From Desulfitobacterium chlororespirans DSM 11544 (GTDB lineage Bacteria; Bacillota; Desulfitobacteriia; Desulfitobacteriales; Desulfitobacteriaceae): a DNA stretch of 64,000 bases. This document shows, in pieces, positions 37,549 through 46,051 of this stretch. The stretch lies in the NCBI RefSeq assembly GCF_900143285.1, contig NZ_FRDN01000015.1:124001-188000 (forward strand), read 5' to 3'. Position 1 is the first letter of the stretch, and each line of letters opens with the position of its first letter. A program made the position numbers and the translations under genes. The notes below the pieces were generated by a model, which worked only from the letters and a program-made list of their open reading frames with translations, ran no database searches and had not been told where the DNA came from.

Positions 37549-38463
37549 GTGTCTTTATTCTTTATTGATATAGTTGGAGTTGAGGTTTTTTGGCCGGGAT
37601 TGATAGTATTGGGCTTGCTGATTGGTTTTTTAACAGGACTGTTTGGAATTGGCGGGGGATTCTTAGTTACACCTTGTCTTAAAATTATCTTTGGCATTCC
37701 TTATCCGATTGCAGTAGGCTCCAGCTTAGCGCAAATACTGATCACGGGTTCTGTTTCCGCCTGGAAACACTGGAGAAACCAAAAGGTTGATGTTTTACTG
37801 GGGTTAATTATGGCGGGGGGTGCCCTTGTCGGTACGGAAATAGGAGTGCAATTGCTGGATTTATTAGGAACGAGAAGCTACTTGCTTGTTCATAGTAAAG
37901 AATTACCGGCTCTGGATTTAATCTTAAATATAATATTCTTCGTTTTGCTGGCGGGAGTTGGCTTTTGCACAGGGAAAGAAAGTTTTGGCTCTAACGCTAA
38001 AGAAGAGGTTGATTTAACTCTCCCTCATAAAATTCAATGCCTAAAAATACCGCCTCTCATTGCCTTGCCACAGTGTGGGATAACCTCCTTATCCATTTGG
38101 GTGCCTTTAATTTTAAGTGTCATGGTAGGGGTTTTTACCGGACTTCTTGGCATTGGCGGAGGTTTTATTAATTTACCCATATTAATATACATCCTTGGTG
38201 TTCCTACAGCTATTGCTGTAGGGAGCAGCAGTTTCCAGATCTTTTTTGCCTCCGGATATGGAGCAATTCGGCATATGTTGCAAGGTAACGTCGAATTGCT
38301 GCTGGTGGCCTTCTTCCTTATGGGTTCCCTGGTTGGGGTACAATTAGGCGTACGGGCTGCTAATCTGGTCGGCGGCAGAAACATTCGGCGCTATTATGTA
38401 TTGGTAATTTCAGCAGGAATGCTGGTTGTTTTAGGGGATTTGCTGTCAAGTGTATTTCTGTAA
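37549..38463 (+). CDS. TauE/SafE-family sulfite or organic anion exporter
   Basis: A 304-aa membrane protein with about eight segments in two repeats. Each repeat carries the family motif: GFLTGLFGIGGGFLVTPCL near residue 25 and GVFTGLLGIGGGFINLPIL near 190, each followed by AVGSS. Members move sulfite, sulfonates or other small anions. GTG 37549 follows GGGGAGGAAG. It lies after the operon terminator, so it probably has separate expression. Its substrate is unknown; neighbourhood suggests an organic acid. Confidence 0.85.
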   Translation: MSLFFIDIVGVEVFWPGLIVLGLLIGFLTGLFGIGGGFLVTPCLKIIFGIPYPIAVGSSLAQILITGSVSAWKHWRNQKVDVLLGLIMAGGALVGTEIGVQLLDLLGTRSYLLVHSKELPALDLILNIIFFVLLAGVGFCTGKESFGSNAKEEVDLTLPHKIQCLKIPPLIALPQCGITSLSIWVPLILSVMVGVFTGLLGIGGGFINLPILIYILGVPTAIAVGSSSFQIFFASGYGAIRHMLQGNVELLLVAFFLMGSLVGVQLGVRAANLVGGRNIRRYYVLVISAGMLVVLGDLLSSVFL

Positions 38464-38629
38464 TCATGGATCTGATGTTCCTAAACCTCCCTCTGTATGG
38501 TAAAATGTAGGCAATATGGATGAGGGCGGTATATTAAGTATGCCATCTCCTACTATCTTCTCTGTATGACTTTACCATCAAGGTGACGTCCAGGCCTGGA
38601 AGGTAATTCGTAGGAAGGAGGGTATTAAT

Positions 38630-40141
38630 ATGTTTTTTCACAACTATAATCCATTGAATAATGTTGCCTTGTCAACCGTTGTCGCGGTACTACCCAGCAT
38701 CATTCTTCTTTATTTGCTTGTTCTTCATCCTCACCAAAATAAAGAGGGAGATCGTGTACTTGGGATTAGGGCCCCTTATGCAGCTCTCGTCGCAGCCTTA
38801 ACCGCTTTTGTTATTGCTGTTTTCATCATAGGAATGCCTGTGGCCCAAGCCGGAAGTGCATTTTTCTATGGTGCGGCCGCCGGTGTTTTCCCGCTGGGGT
38901 GGGCCTTTTTGGCATTGTTCTTTTTCTATTACACTACACAAGCCGGAGGCGGGCTCCAGATCTTCAAGGATTCGCTTATCTCCCTGGCGTCCGACCGTCG
39001 TCTGCAGGTTTTGCTTATTGCTTTTTCTTTCGGAGCCTTTATCGATGGCATTTATGGCTTTGGCTTAGCCATAGCAGCCGCCGGAGCGATGCTGGTGACC
39101 CTTGGCTTTCGCCCGGTCCAGGCAGCTGTCCTCTGCTTAATTGCCAATATGGCGCCGACCGCTTGGAGTAGCATGACCTCGGGGACAATCTTTTTGTGGT
39201 CAAAGCCGAACTTCTTCGCATTTCTTCATCATCTGTTCCCGATATTTACGCTTTTTGTTTCGTTCTTTCTGATGGCAGTTTTTGTGTTTATGGAAAAGGG
39301 CAGGTTCAGGGATGTCTTCGACCTTTGGCCGGCTGCCCTTGTTGCCGGTTTTTCCCTCTCTCTGAGTCAATTCGCGCTGACCCAAGTCAATATGGGTGTT
39401 ATTATCGATAGTAGGCTTCCCCGTATCGGTTCCGGCTTGATCAGTTTCGTCCTCACCGTGCTCTTTTTATATATTTGGAAACCGCAAAAAAATCCGCAAT
39501 ATGCAAGTGATTCTGGAGAAATACCTTCTTATTCGGCGACTGAAGTTGTCAGAGCCTGGCTGCCCTGGGGGATCTTGGGCATTGTCCTTTGTCTGTGGAG
39601 TTTACCCGGCGTGAAAGCATTCCTTGACGGTATTTTCAGCATCTCTTTGCCAATTCCCTTTCTCAATGACCGTGTGGTTCATGTTCCGCCGATAGGAGAC
39701 GGTGTGAGTGCCATGCACGCAGTCTTTCCTCTTAATCTTCTTTCATCAATAGGTTCAGGAGTTATCCTTGCCGCCGTCCTGTCCGGCATTTTTATCTTAC
39801 GCCTCAACGGCGGGCAATGGGCAGAGTCCCTTCGGCAAACCTGGGTCAGCTTAAAAATGCTCATCCTCTTTTTGGCCATAATGTTCGGTTCCAGTTATTT
39901 AGCTCGCTACTCAGGCCTTGATGCGATAAAGGGTCTGGCCTACACTCAGACCGGCAGCTTTTATCCTTTTCTCGCTTCATTGTTTGGGGCCATCAGTTCC
40001 TTAATCTATGGCTGTGTCGCAGCCTCTGCCACTTGCTTCAACGCTGTCCAGGAAAGGGTAGTGGCGGCAGGACAGATTTTTCGCTCTGCTTTCTTTTACA
40101 TGATGCTCTTGGCAGTACTGCAAGGCTTGCTATTCCTCTAG
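38630..40141 (+). CDS. LctP-family L-lactate/glycolate permease
   Basis: A 503-aa transporter with about 12 membrane segments. The LctP family is recognisable from FIDGIYGFGLAIAAAGAMLVTLGF, ANMAPTAWSSMTSG and the C-terminal SATCFNAVQERVV. Members take up lactate and glycolate by proton symport. It follows the TauE gene by 166 bases and has an AAGGAGGG site. Lactate or glycolate could be a product or co-substrate of the upstream pathway. 38464-38629 holds no other gene. Confidence 0.88.
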   Translation: MFFHNYNPLNNVALSTVVAVLPSIILLYLLVLHPHQNKEGDRVLGIRAPYAALVAALTAFVIAVFIIGMPVAQAGSAFFYGAAAGVFPLGWAFLALFFFYYTTQAGGGLQIFKDSLISLASDRRLQVLLIAFSFGAFIDGIYGFGLAIAAAGAMLVTLGFRPVQAAVLCLIANMAPTAWSSMTSGTIFLWSKPNFFAFLHHLFPIFTLFVSFFLMAVFVFMEKGRFRDVFDLWPAALVAGFSLSLSQFALTQVNMGVIIDSRLPRIGSGLISFVLTVLFLYIWKPQKNPQYASDSGEIPSYSATEVVRAWLPWGILGIVLCLWSLPGVKAFLDGIFSISLPIPFLNDRVVHVPPIGDGVSAMHAVFPLNLLSSIGSGVILAAVLSGIFILRLNGGQWAESLRQTWVSLKMLILFLAIMFGSSYLARYSGLDAIKGLAYTQTGSFYPFLASLFGAISSLIYGCVAASATCFNAVQERVVAAGQIFRSAFFYMMLLAVLQGLLFL

Positions 40142-40151
40142 GGAATGAAAA

Positions 40152-40195
40152 AGGCTGTCCGAAATCAGCACGCGCGTACTGATTTCGGACAGCCT
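40152..40195 (+). terminator. Strong terminator after LctP
   Basis: AGGCTGTCCGAAATCAG (40152-40168) and CTGATTTCGGACAGCCT (40179-40195) form a perfect 17-bp stem with a 10-base GC-rich loop; CGTTTG follows. The rest of 40196-40405 shows no gene. Confidence 0.8.
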
Positions 40196-40405
40196 CGTTT
40201 GAATAAAATCCAACAAGATGTTTTACGTTGTCACTGTAATGGGACCATCAATTCCTAAATTTATGCCAGTGCTACGGCCTGTGCACTCTCAGGACGATAC
40301 ATGGAATGTATGAATGGGTTAAAACCAGCCCGGTGGTTATTATTGGTGGTGGAGCTCTGTATGGGATGACAACAGTAATGAAGGTCAATTCAACAAGGAG
40401 TGAGT

Positions 40406-41455
40406 ATGATGAAAACTGAGACAGGAACAATCCCCGCCCCGTTAAGATTAATTCCATTATTATTAGTGATGTCTTTGCTCTTGACGGCTTGTTCGTCCGT
40501 GCCTTCATCTGTTCCTTCCCCCGCACCTGAGTTGTATGATTCCGAAACAGCGATTAAAAACGAGGATGTCTATGCGCATCAGCAGGATTTCTATACGAAC
40601 CAGATTTTAAACGGTAAAACGGAGATTACGCCGGAGCTTAGGCTGTTCTTTCAAGACTATTTTTCCAAGAACGGCAATGAGCTGAGACTTCTGCCGGAAT
40701 TTGCCTTCGGTAAAGCGCCGGCTTGGGACGATCTTTCCCAGTATATTATTTTCAATGCCGGTGAGGACTTTGTGGACGGTTCCATCAGCGAAGAAAAATT
40801 TGACCGTCAGATAACGAGATTCTTCTGGCCGGTAATCTACACGCAAAAAGATGGAACAGGCCTTATTTATGAGAATGGGAAATATACCATCAGATATGGT
40901 TCTGATGCGCACGGTTGGGCAATTTATGAATTGACCGGACTGAAAAATAAGGGCAAGACCGAAAGAGGGCCGGATAAATGGGAGGCGACGATTCGGGGCT
41001 ACTTTTTTCATGAACTGGACAGTGACCCTGCCGAAGAAGGTCATTCGGAAAACGGCAAAACAGTCTGGGCAGCAATGAAAAAAGAAGAAAACAAGGGGCT
41101 TACCTTCTGGCAGGTGCAAGACAGCCTGGTATTGAAAAATCCGGGCTCAATACTTGAATTGGGCTGCGAATGGACGATTGAGTTTGCGGTAAACGACCCG
41201 GAAGGAGACATTCACTTCACCTATATGTCCTGCAGCAGGAGCCCTAAAGACGAGCAAGCGCCGCCTCAGCAGGCGCTGTCCGACATCTATTTGTTTCAGC
41301 AGTATCCCAGCGGTTACGAGTTTATCAAAACTGTCTGCGATCTGCGTGGCGAAGCGGCAATCACTAACGAACTGAGAGAAAAATTTAATCTCTTTGCCAG
41401 GGATCATCGCTGGTGCTATATGCCGGATATGGATGGGTATGAATCATTTTTTTGA
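40406..41455 (+). CDS. Lipoprotein of unknown function, 5' part of a frameshift-split gene
   Basis: A 349-aa product with a signal peptide ending in the lipobox LLTAC and a Ser/Pro linker (residues ~33-48), so anchored outside the membrane. The body contains VYAHQQDFYTNQILNGKTE and several Trp/Tyr-rich beta segments (YTIRYGSDAHGWAIYEL). No family recognised. The frame ends at a TGA immediately after seven consecutive T (41447-41453). Removing one T fuses it smoothly to the next ORF, giving about 537 aa. ATG 40406 lies five bases after AAGGAG; ATG 40409 is also possible. A short copy of its N-terminal coding region lies at 52.7 kb. Confidence 0.65.
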   Translation: MMKTETGTIPAPLRLIPLLLVMSLLLTACSSVPSSVPSPAPELYDSETAIKNEDVYAHQQDFYTNQILNGKTEITPELRLFFQDYFSKNGNELRLLPEFAFGKAPAWDDLSQYIIFNAGEDFVDGSISEEKFDRQITRFFWPVIYTQKDGTGLIYENGKYTIRYGSDAHGWAIYELTGLKNKGKTERGPDKWEATIRGYFFHELDSDPAEEGHSENGKTVWAAMKKEENKGLTFWQVQDSLVLKNPGSILELGCEWTIEFAVNDPEGDIHFTYMSCSRSPKDEQAPPQQALSDIYLFQQYPSGYEFIKTVCDLRGEAAITNELREKFNLFARDHRWCYMPDMDGYESFF

Positions 41456-42020
41456 TACAGGACGCAGTTATGCCAACTCTCTTGGCTATTCCAACTTTGC
41501 CGACGCGGTTTTCTATGCGCTGAGCTATCTGCGCTTTCCGGAAAAAGTCAGCGCGCAGACGGTTCAAAGTACCATAGCGGCCTTATTTGTGGCCAAAGAC
41601 GGCGTACACCAGCCCATGCCGCATCAGGCTTATGGGAAAACAGCGAACTATGCGGGCGGTTATTACTCCCCCTGGCCGGAAGGGACGCCGGATTTCGACA
41701 GGATGTTTTTCCTGCTTACCGGTCTGAAGGTTGAAGAGCAGGAGTCCGGTGAGGTCTATATCACGGTCCGGGCGACAGAGTACTACTTTGCACATCCATC
41801 ATATATACCTGGTGAAAACGAAAAGTGGCTGGCGGAAAAAGCAAAAGAGCTGGACCTTTCCGATTTGGAAGCAGCAGCCAAGCTCATTGCTGAAAACAAG
41901 GTGGATGGCATTAAAGGTGCAAAGGAATACGAAACAACCTTGGTTTATATGATGAAAAATACAGTTCCTGTTGATTATGCACCGCGCGTAGTTTTCAGCC
42001 GAAGCCGCAGTATCGAATGA
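41433..42020 (+). CDS. 3' part of the frameshift-split lipoprotein gene
   Basis: A 195-codon stretch in the frame reached by a one-base shift at the T7 run. It begins MGMNHFFDTGRSYANSLGYSN; in the upstream frame ESFF leads directly into the same DTGRSYANS after loss of one T. Its own start has no ribosome site, which supports one original gene or programmed or sequencing-error frameshift. The domain is polar with YYSPWPEGTPDFDRMFF and ATEYYFAHPSYIP, and no recognised family. It may be translated only by slippage. Confidence 0.55.
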   Translation: MGMNHFFDTGRSYANSLGYSNFADAVFYALSYLRFPEKVSAQTVQSTIAALFVAKDGVHQPMPHQAYGKTANYAGGYYSPWPEGTPDFDRMFFLLTGLKVEEQESGEVYITVRATEYYFAHPSYIPGENEKWLAEKAKELDLSDLEAAAKLIAENKVDGIKGAKEYETTLVYMMKNTVPVDYAPRVVFSRSRSIE

Positions 42021-42182
42021 TTGTTCGTGGAAGGTCTCCCCAAATCAGAATGAGGAACATTACGGCAACCAGCGAATACTATCTCTATGCAGCTCCCTCA
42101 TATAAATCTTATTAGCCTTGGTGGATTCAGGATGATTATGCGGGAATGACAAACGTTTTTTGCCAAACTAAGCTCTCGTAAA

Positions 42183-42213
42183 ATGTACATAATAATGCTA
42201 TAATGATGTACAT
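42183..42213 (+). promoter_or_regulatory. Toxin-antitoxin promoter with twin operators
   Basis: An extended -10 (TG at 42196-42197, then TATAAT at 42199-42204) is bracketed by two identical palindromes, ATGTACAT, at 42183-42190 and 42206-42213. This is the arrangement expected for autoregulation by the antitoxin. No good -35 is seen, consistent with an extended -10. Nothing else is seen in 42021-42230. Confidence 0.7.
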
Positions 42214-42230
42214 GAAAGGAGGCGTCAGCC

Positions 42231-42497
42231 ATGCCCCAAATAAGACCGATAACTGATCTAAGGAACACAAATGATATCTCTGACCTGTGTCATGCAAAGA
42301 AGGAGCCGATATTCATAACAAAAAACGGCTATGGCGATTTAGTTATTATGAGCATCGAGACGTTTGACGCTATGCTGGAAGGTCGTGAGCTCGACACGGC
42401 TATCGCGGAAGCCGAAGCCGAGTATACTTCCGACCACCAGCTTGTTGATGCAAGAGAAGCTCTATCGAAATTAAAGAGGAAACATTTTGGAAAATAA
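42231..42497 (+). CDS. Phd/YefM-family antitoxin
   Basis: An 88-aa antitoxin. The N-terminal Phd/YefM fold is clear: IRPITDLRNTNDISDLCHAKKEPIFITKNGYGDLVIMSIETFD, where the region binds DNA. The C-terminal acidic and basic helix (about residues 55-88) would wrap the toxin. RBS AAAGGAGG. It overlaps the toxin gene by 11 bases, the usual coupled order. The twin ATGTACAT sites upstream are its probable operators. Confidence 0.9.
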   Translation: MPQIRPITDLRNTNDISDLCHAKKEPIFITKNGYGDLVIMSIETFDAMLEGRELDTAIAEAEAEYTSDHQLVDAREALSKLKRKHFGK

Positions 42498-42792
42498 ATA
42501 CGCCGTAAAATTACTGCCTCGTGTCTACCGCGATTTGGACGGCATATATGCTTATATTGCTGAAACGCTGACAGAGCCGGTTATCGCTTTAAAATTGTTG
42601 GATTCCTTGGAAGAAGCCATTTTCAGCCTAGAGAGCATACCTCAAAGAGGAGTGTTGAGAAAAACGGGTGCTTATGCCGACAGGGGATATCGCCAGATTT
42701 TTGTGGGTAATTTTACAGTTTTATACCGCATTGAGGAAACAAAGAAGCATGTCCTTATCGTTACAGTGCGATATTCGAGAAGCCAATTCTAA
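42487..42792 (+). CDS. RelE/ParE-superfamily toxin
   Basis: A 101-aa toxin starting at TTG 42487 within the end of the antitoxin gene. The fold signature is YAVKLLPRVYRDLDGIYAYIAETL, later GYRQIFVGNFTVLYRIEE and VLIVTVRYSRSQF. The C-terminal Arg/Tyr cluster is typical of the ribosome-dependent RNase RelE or the gyrase poison ParE. The two cannot be separated by eye. It is expected to be held inactive by the adjacent antitoxin. Confidence 0.88.
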   Translation: MENKYAVKLLPRVYRDLDGIYAYIAETLTEPVIALKLLDSLEEAIFSLESIPQRGVLRKTGAYADRGYRQIFVGNFTVLYRIEETKKHVLIVTVRYSRSQF

Positions 42793-42893
42793 ACAGCTTT
42801 GAGTTGAAGCATTATGACCATCTTAATGATTGATAAAAACAGTGCAAAAGCTCAGTGTTCCTTTATTATTTAGAGTCAAATTCACCAGGAGGG

Positions 42894-42996
42894 TTAATCC
42901 TCAGGATATTCAGCTGCTGCCGCCAAACGGGCGGCCCCCAGCAAAGGAGTCCTTTCATTAAGAATCACATAAATAGGAACCTGGGACAAAAGCTCT
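42894..42996 (-). pseudogene. Degraded 3' end of a glucokinase gene
   Basis: Read on the minus strand these bases encode PIYVILNERTPLLGAA followed by a short Ala-rich end and a stop. This matches the last ~33 residues of the intact glucokinase at 52844-53935, which ends PIYVILNERTALLGAA and AGYSPA. Nothing of the kinase active site remains. The surrounding region 42793-43584 holds this remnant, a hairpin and a possible structured RNA, but no intact gene. Confidence 0.75.
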
Positions 42997-43019
42997 CAAC
43001 ATTTTAACCGTTATACTCG

Positions 43020-43060
43020 GTTGTTGGCCACAGCTTTCAAGAAAAGCTGTGGCCAACAAC
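43020..43060. repeat. Perfect 18-bp stem-loop
   Basis: GTTGTTGGCCACAGCTTT (43020-43037) and its exact complement AAAGCTGTGGCCAACAAC (43043-43060) enclose a five-base loop. No T-tract follows on either strand (GAGTTTTC is 10 bases on), so it is not a classic terminator. It lies just upstream of the glucokinase remnant on that gene's strand. Confidence 0.7.
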
Positions 43061-43435
43061 GGTAATATAGAGTTTTCATAACGAATCATAATTTCAAATC
43101 ATATAATTGGAGTGTACCGTCTTTTAGCAAGCTAAAGGATTATGCAAAGTTAGTGATGACGAAAAACAACTGGTTTGTGACATAAGGATTAACCTGATAA
43201 TTATAAATTCTCAGAAGGTAGAGTTGGATAACTTTCTCAGACAAGAGATAAGAACTAATGTATTTCGAGATTAAAATAATTACCACATATCTGAAAACTA
43301 GAATTCATCAAGACCTGCCCTGGGATGAGAAAAGAGAAATCATCCGCATGCCTTATAGCCAATGGGCTTAACAGCCAATTCCATGAGTGCGGGGCAGCGA
43401 ACCGCAGACGGGAGACGGTGGTTCCCTAGGGTTAT

Positions 43436-43474
43436 GGCATTGGAGTGAATAGCTCGAATGCCCTTTTACTTAAT
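43436..43474 (+). terminator. Possible terminator at the end of an unassigned structured stretch
   Basis: GGCATTGGAG pairs with CTCGAATGCC (one mismatch), followed by CTTTTACTT. Upstream, 43380-43430 is unusually GC-rich for this region and can fold (GAACC with GGTTC). The combination looks like a non-coding RNA or leader ahead of the gene at 43585. It matches no riboswitch I know. Confidence 0.4.
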
Positions 43475-43584
43475 ATACTCCCATTATGAACATAATTATC
43501 CAGAAGTGATTAAACATCGGAAGATTTACTTACGATAATATTTATACAGAGGATCATTTAAAAATATATACAGGAGTGAGGTCT

Positions 43585-44031
43585 ATGAGAGTTAGCATGG
43601 ACTATAATCCATTGTTGTACTCAAGAACCAATATAAATCTGAGTGCAAACCAAAAGGCTGATGTTTTCTTTAGCCTTCTGGAATCCGCCCCAGAACAAAA
43701 AGAGCATGTGGCTACCGACATTTGGGAAGAGTTATCCAAAAGCTATAATATAAGAAATGCATCTTTCAGGGAGATTCAAGAGATATCCGCTAAACTCTAT
43801 AAAGCAGGGCAAATATCCTTATTTGATCACGGAATGCTAACCTTCGAACCTATGTTGGCTCCGTCTGGAGCCATGAAAGTTAATATACATATGACCCCAT
43901 TTAATGCAGAGGGTAGGAAAGATTGGATTGCAGAATATGAGCAGCGAGCTCAAAGCGATCTGAAAACCGGCAACTCTATGGGCTATGTTCAAAATCAGAA
44001 GGTTGTTGAAATTCTTAGGCATCTTTTTTAA
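43585..44031 (+). CDS. Protein of unknown function (148 aa)
   Basis: Starts MRVSMDYNPLLYSRTNINLS; ATG 43585 has AGGAGTGAGG upstream, which is better than the in-frame GTG at 43576. The middle (about residues 20-75) is helical, with the winged-helix-like sequence FREIQEISAKLYKAGQISLFDHGMLTF. There is no signal peptide or membrane segment, so it is probably cytoplasmic. It belongs to no family I can name. Together with the two following genes it forms a small same-strand group. Confidence 0.6.
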   Translation: MRVSMDYNPLLYSRTNINLSANQKADVFFSLLESAPEQKEHVATDIWEELSKSYNIRNASFREIQEISAKLYKAGQISLFDHGMLTFEPMLAPSGAMKVNIHMTPFNAEGRKDWIAEYEQRAQSDLKTGNSMGYVQNQKVVEILRHLF

Positions 44032-44113
44032 TGATTCAGATGAATAACTGTTAAATTATTTTGAAAATGTATTTGAAAGGTGACAATATCTTGAAAGAAT
44101 ATCGTCACTCCAT

Positions 44114-44308
44114 ATGAAAATAAATGACTTAACCTCTGCAAGAGTAATCTCTAATAATCGTCTGCAAAGCAATTCTCAGCAATATGAAACATTAAAAATA
44201 AATAAAATCTCAAATCAGCCTCCAAAATGGGAGCAACTTCTATCAACCGATCTGCCAAATGTAGCAGATCCAAATACTAATAGTATTAATATTAAGAGGG
44301 TGAGATGA
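44114..44308 (+). CDS. Small polar protein of unknown function (64 aa)
   Basis: Rich in Asn, Gln, Ser and Thr with few hydrophobics, so probably disordered. Its stop overlaps the next start as ATGA (44305-44308), a strong sign of real coupled translation. Its own ATG has no close ribosome site. Instead a nine-codon minicistron with AAAGGTG and TTG 44091 ends at a TGA that overlaps ATG 44114, suggesting translation by re-initiation. Confidence 0.5.
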   Translation: MKINDLTSARVISNNRLQSNSQQYETLKINKISNQPPKWEQLLSTDLPNVADPNTNSINIKRVR

Positions 44309-44712
44309 AAAATATTGGAACAGTGGATGGTATCCCATTAAATATATTCTTTGACTCTTATGGGATGAATACGAATTTCTCTACCGCTATCCACCGTGAT
44401 GATCCTGTTAATTCGGATAGAAATAGATTTGCGTTTTTATTACTTGACAAATATACGACAGCACAACGGGCTAAAGCGGATTCACTTAGCGGTCGTTTTC
44501 AAATGCTCTACTCGGTTGCTAAGGGTGATATTTCTGTTAAGCAATATAATGAAACAGATTTGGGAAGTGGAGCTGTATCGACAGCTGAATTTTTAACGTC
44601 ACTAGGAATTGATGTTTCGAAACCATTTTCGTTTAATAACAAAAGTTTTGTGTTGGATAGTAAGGGCAGTCTTCATGCCTTATTACAAAGTAGTCAGCTA
44701 AGCCTTCAATAA
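44305..44712 (+). CDS. Protein of unknown function (135 aa)
   Basis: Starts MKNIGTVDGIPLNIFFDSYGM. No signal peptide, membrane segment, Cys cluster or recognised motif. The ATG overlaps the stop of the upstream gene (ATGA) with GAGGGTGAG just before it. Last gene of a three-gene group 43585-44712. A weak hairpin, TTCAAT/ATTGAA (44705-44719), overlaps the stop. 44713-44811 is empty. Confidence 0.55.
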   Translation: MKNIGTVDGIPLNIFFDSYGMNTNFSTAIHRDDPVNSDRNRFAFLLLDKYTTAQRAKADSLSGRFQMLYSVAKGDISVKQYNETDLGSGAVSTAEFLTSLGIDVSKPFSFNNKSFVLDSKGSLHALLQSSQLSLQ

Positions 44713-44811
44713 AATTGAATTGTCAACATGATCGGTTTAATTGAGGCGATTGACACCGGTGTTTGAGAATTACCGTCCTCTTTATCTGCGATATTGTTCT
44801 GGCCATTGACC

Positions 44812-45960
44812 CTACCCAACCTTTCGGACCCTATTCCGCTGGCGAAACAGCTCAAGCAAATAATCCGCAGCAGTTTCCGCAGTGCGCCGGGGCAGTTTCG
44901 CGGCCGCATGACTCATTACCTTGATTTCCTCCGGATTTTCCAGAAGATGAGTCAGAATTTGCAGGAGCTCCCCCTCAGTAGCGGCAATTTTTCCTGTTCC
45001 AACCCTTCTTAAAAACTCTGAGTTTGCTTTTTCCTGACCGGGGATAGGCTTGTAAATCACCATGGGCAGCTGCTTGGTCAACGCTTCCGACACGGTCAGG
45101 CCCCCCGCTTTGGTTATCATAAGATCGGAAACTGTCATCAATTCTTCTACATTCTCCACAAATTCGAAGAGCAGCACTCTGTTTTCTGCTTTTCGGACCA
45201 GCGGTTCCAGGGTACTGTATAGTCGTTTATCCCTGCCGCAAACGATCAGCAGCTGGACAGGAAGTTTGTTTTGCATGATCAACCGGCAGATGCCTGCGGC
45301 GTTATCCAGAACCCCATACGCTCCTCCCATGACCAGTATAGTGGGCTGATCCGGATCGAGCCCGAATTTTCCGGCCAGCTCTTCCCGGTCCAGTTTGATT
45401 TCAAATTTGGGACTGACCGGTATTCCAGTAACCTTAAGGCACCCCGGATCGATGCCCCGTTGAGCCAATCCATCCGCAACCTCTTGTGAGCCCACCAGGT
45501 ACAAGTCTACACCTTGATGAACCCATTGGTTGTGAATGGCATAATCGGTTACCACGGCAGCCAGGGGAACGGTTAGGAGCCGTTTTTCTTTCAACTGAGC
45601 CAAAACGCCGGCTATGGTCGGATAAGTGCAGACAATAAGATCCGGCTGCACAGAATGGATATAGCTGATAAACTCCTGGCGCCCCAAACCATTTAAGAAA
45701 CGCTGGAACAAGGAATCCGACGGGATATCCGATGTCCTGTAATAGAATTCCCCCCAAAGCTTGGGAGTATATTTGATCATATCAATGTAGGCGGTTTTAA
45801 TCACCAAATGAAAGGCTTTATTCAAAAATGCTCCGAAATCGGCGTGATAGATCTCAGTGTTGGGCCTTTTAGCCCAGATTGCCTCAATAACCGCCTCAGC
45901 AGCCCTGATATGGCCTGCACCAAAGGCAGCGGAAATGACTAACACCCGTGAATTGCTCAT
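44812..45960 (-). CDS. MGDG-synthase/UgtP-like glycosyltransferase (GT28)
   Basis: A 382-aa glycosyltransferase. The N-terminal MGDG-synthase domain starts RVLVISAAFGAGHIRAAEAV (Gly-rich, with the GxGHxxAA motif) and holds VVTDYAIHNQWVHQGVDLYLV. The C-terminal GT28 domain has LVMGGAYGVLDN and the donor-binding TKAGGLTVSEALTKQLPMVIY. Relatives add glucose or galactose to diacylglycerol for membrane glycolipids or lipoteichoic-acid anchors. ATG 45960 has GGAGG nine bases upstream; a TTG at 45969 abuts that site. It follows the TVP38 gene by 91 bases on the same strand. Confidence 0.9.
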   Translation of the reverse strand: MSNSRVLVISAAFGAGHIRAAEAVIEAIWAKRPNTEIYHADFGAFLNKAFHLVIKTAYIDMIKYTPKLWGEFYYRTSDIPSDSLFQRFLNGLGRQEFISYIHSVQPDLIVCTYPTIAGVLAQLKEKRLLTVPLAAVVTDYAIHNQWVHQGVDLYLVGSQEVADGLAQRGIDPGCLKVTGIPVSPKFEIKLDREELAGKFGLDPDQPTILVMGGAYGVLDNAAGICRLIMQNKLPVQLLIVCGRDKRLYSTLEPLVRKAENRVLLFEFVENVEELMTVSDLMITKAGGLTVSEALTKQLPMVIYKPIPGQEKANSEFLRRVGTGKIAATEGELLQILTHLLENPEEIKVMSHAAAKLPRRTAETAADYLLELFRQRNRVRKVG

Positions 45961-46051
45961 ATTGCTCAACCTCCTGCAATGAAATTAAAGTGGCAGCCAT
46001 TTCTGTAAAAGATCTCCTTTGCTGAGTCTTAGCAGCTTGGAATAGTTACGA

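Noticed and set aside
43376-43440. Possible cobalamin, c-di-GMP or THF riboswitch
   Set aside because: I compared the conserved boxes I remember for these classes; only an AG.C.GGAGAC resemblance to a B12 box was found, without the other elements.
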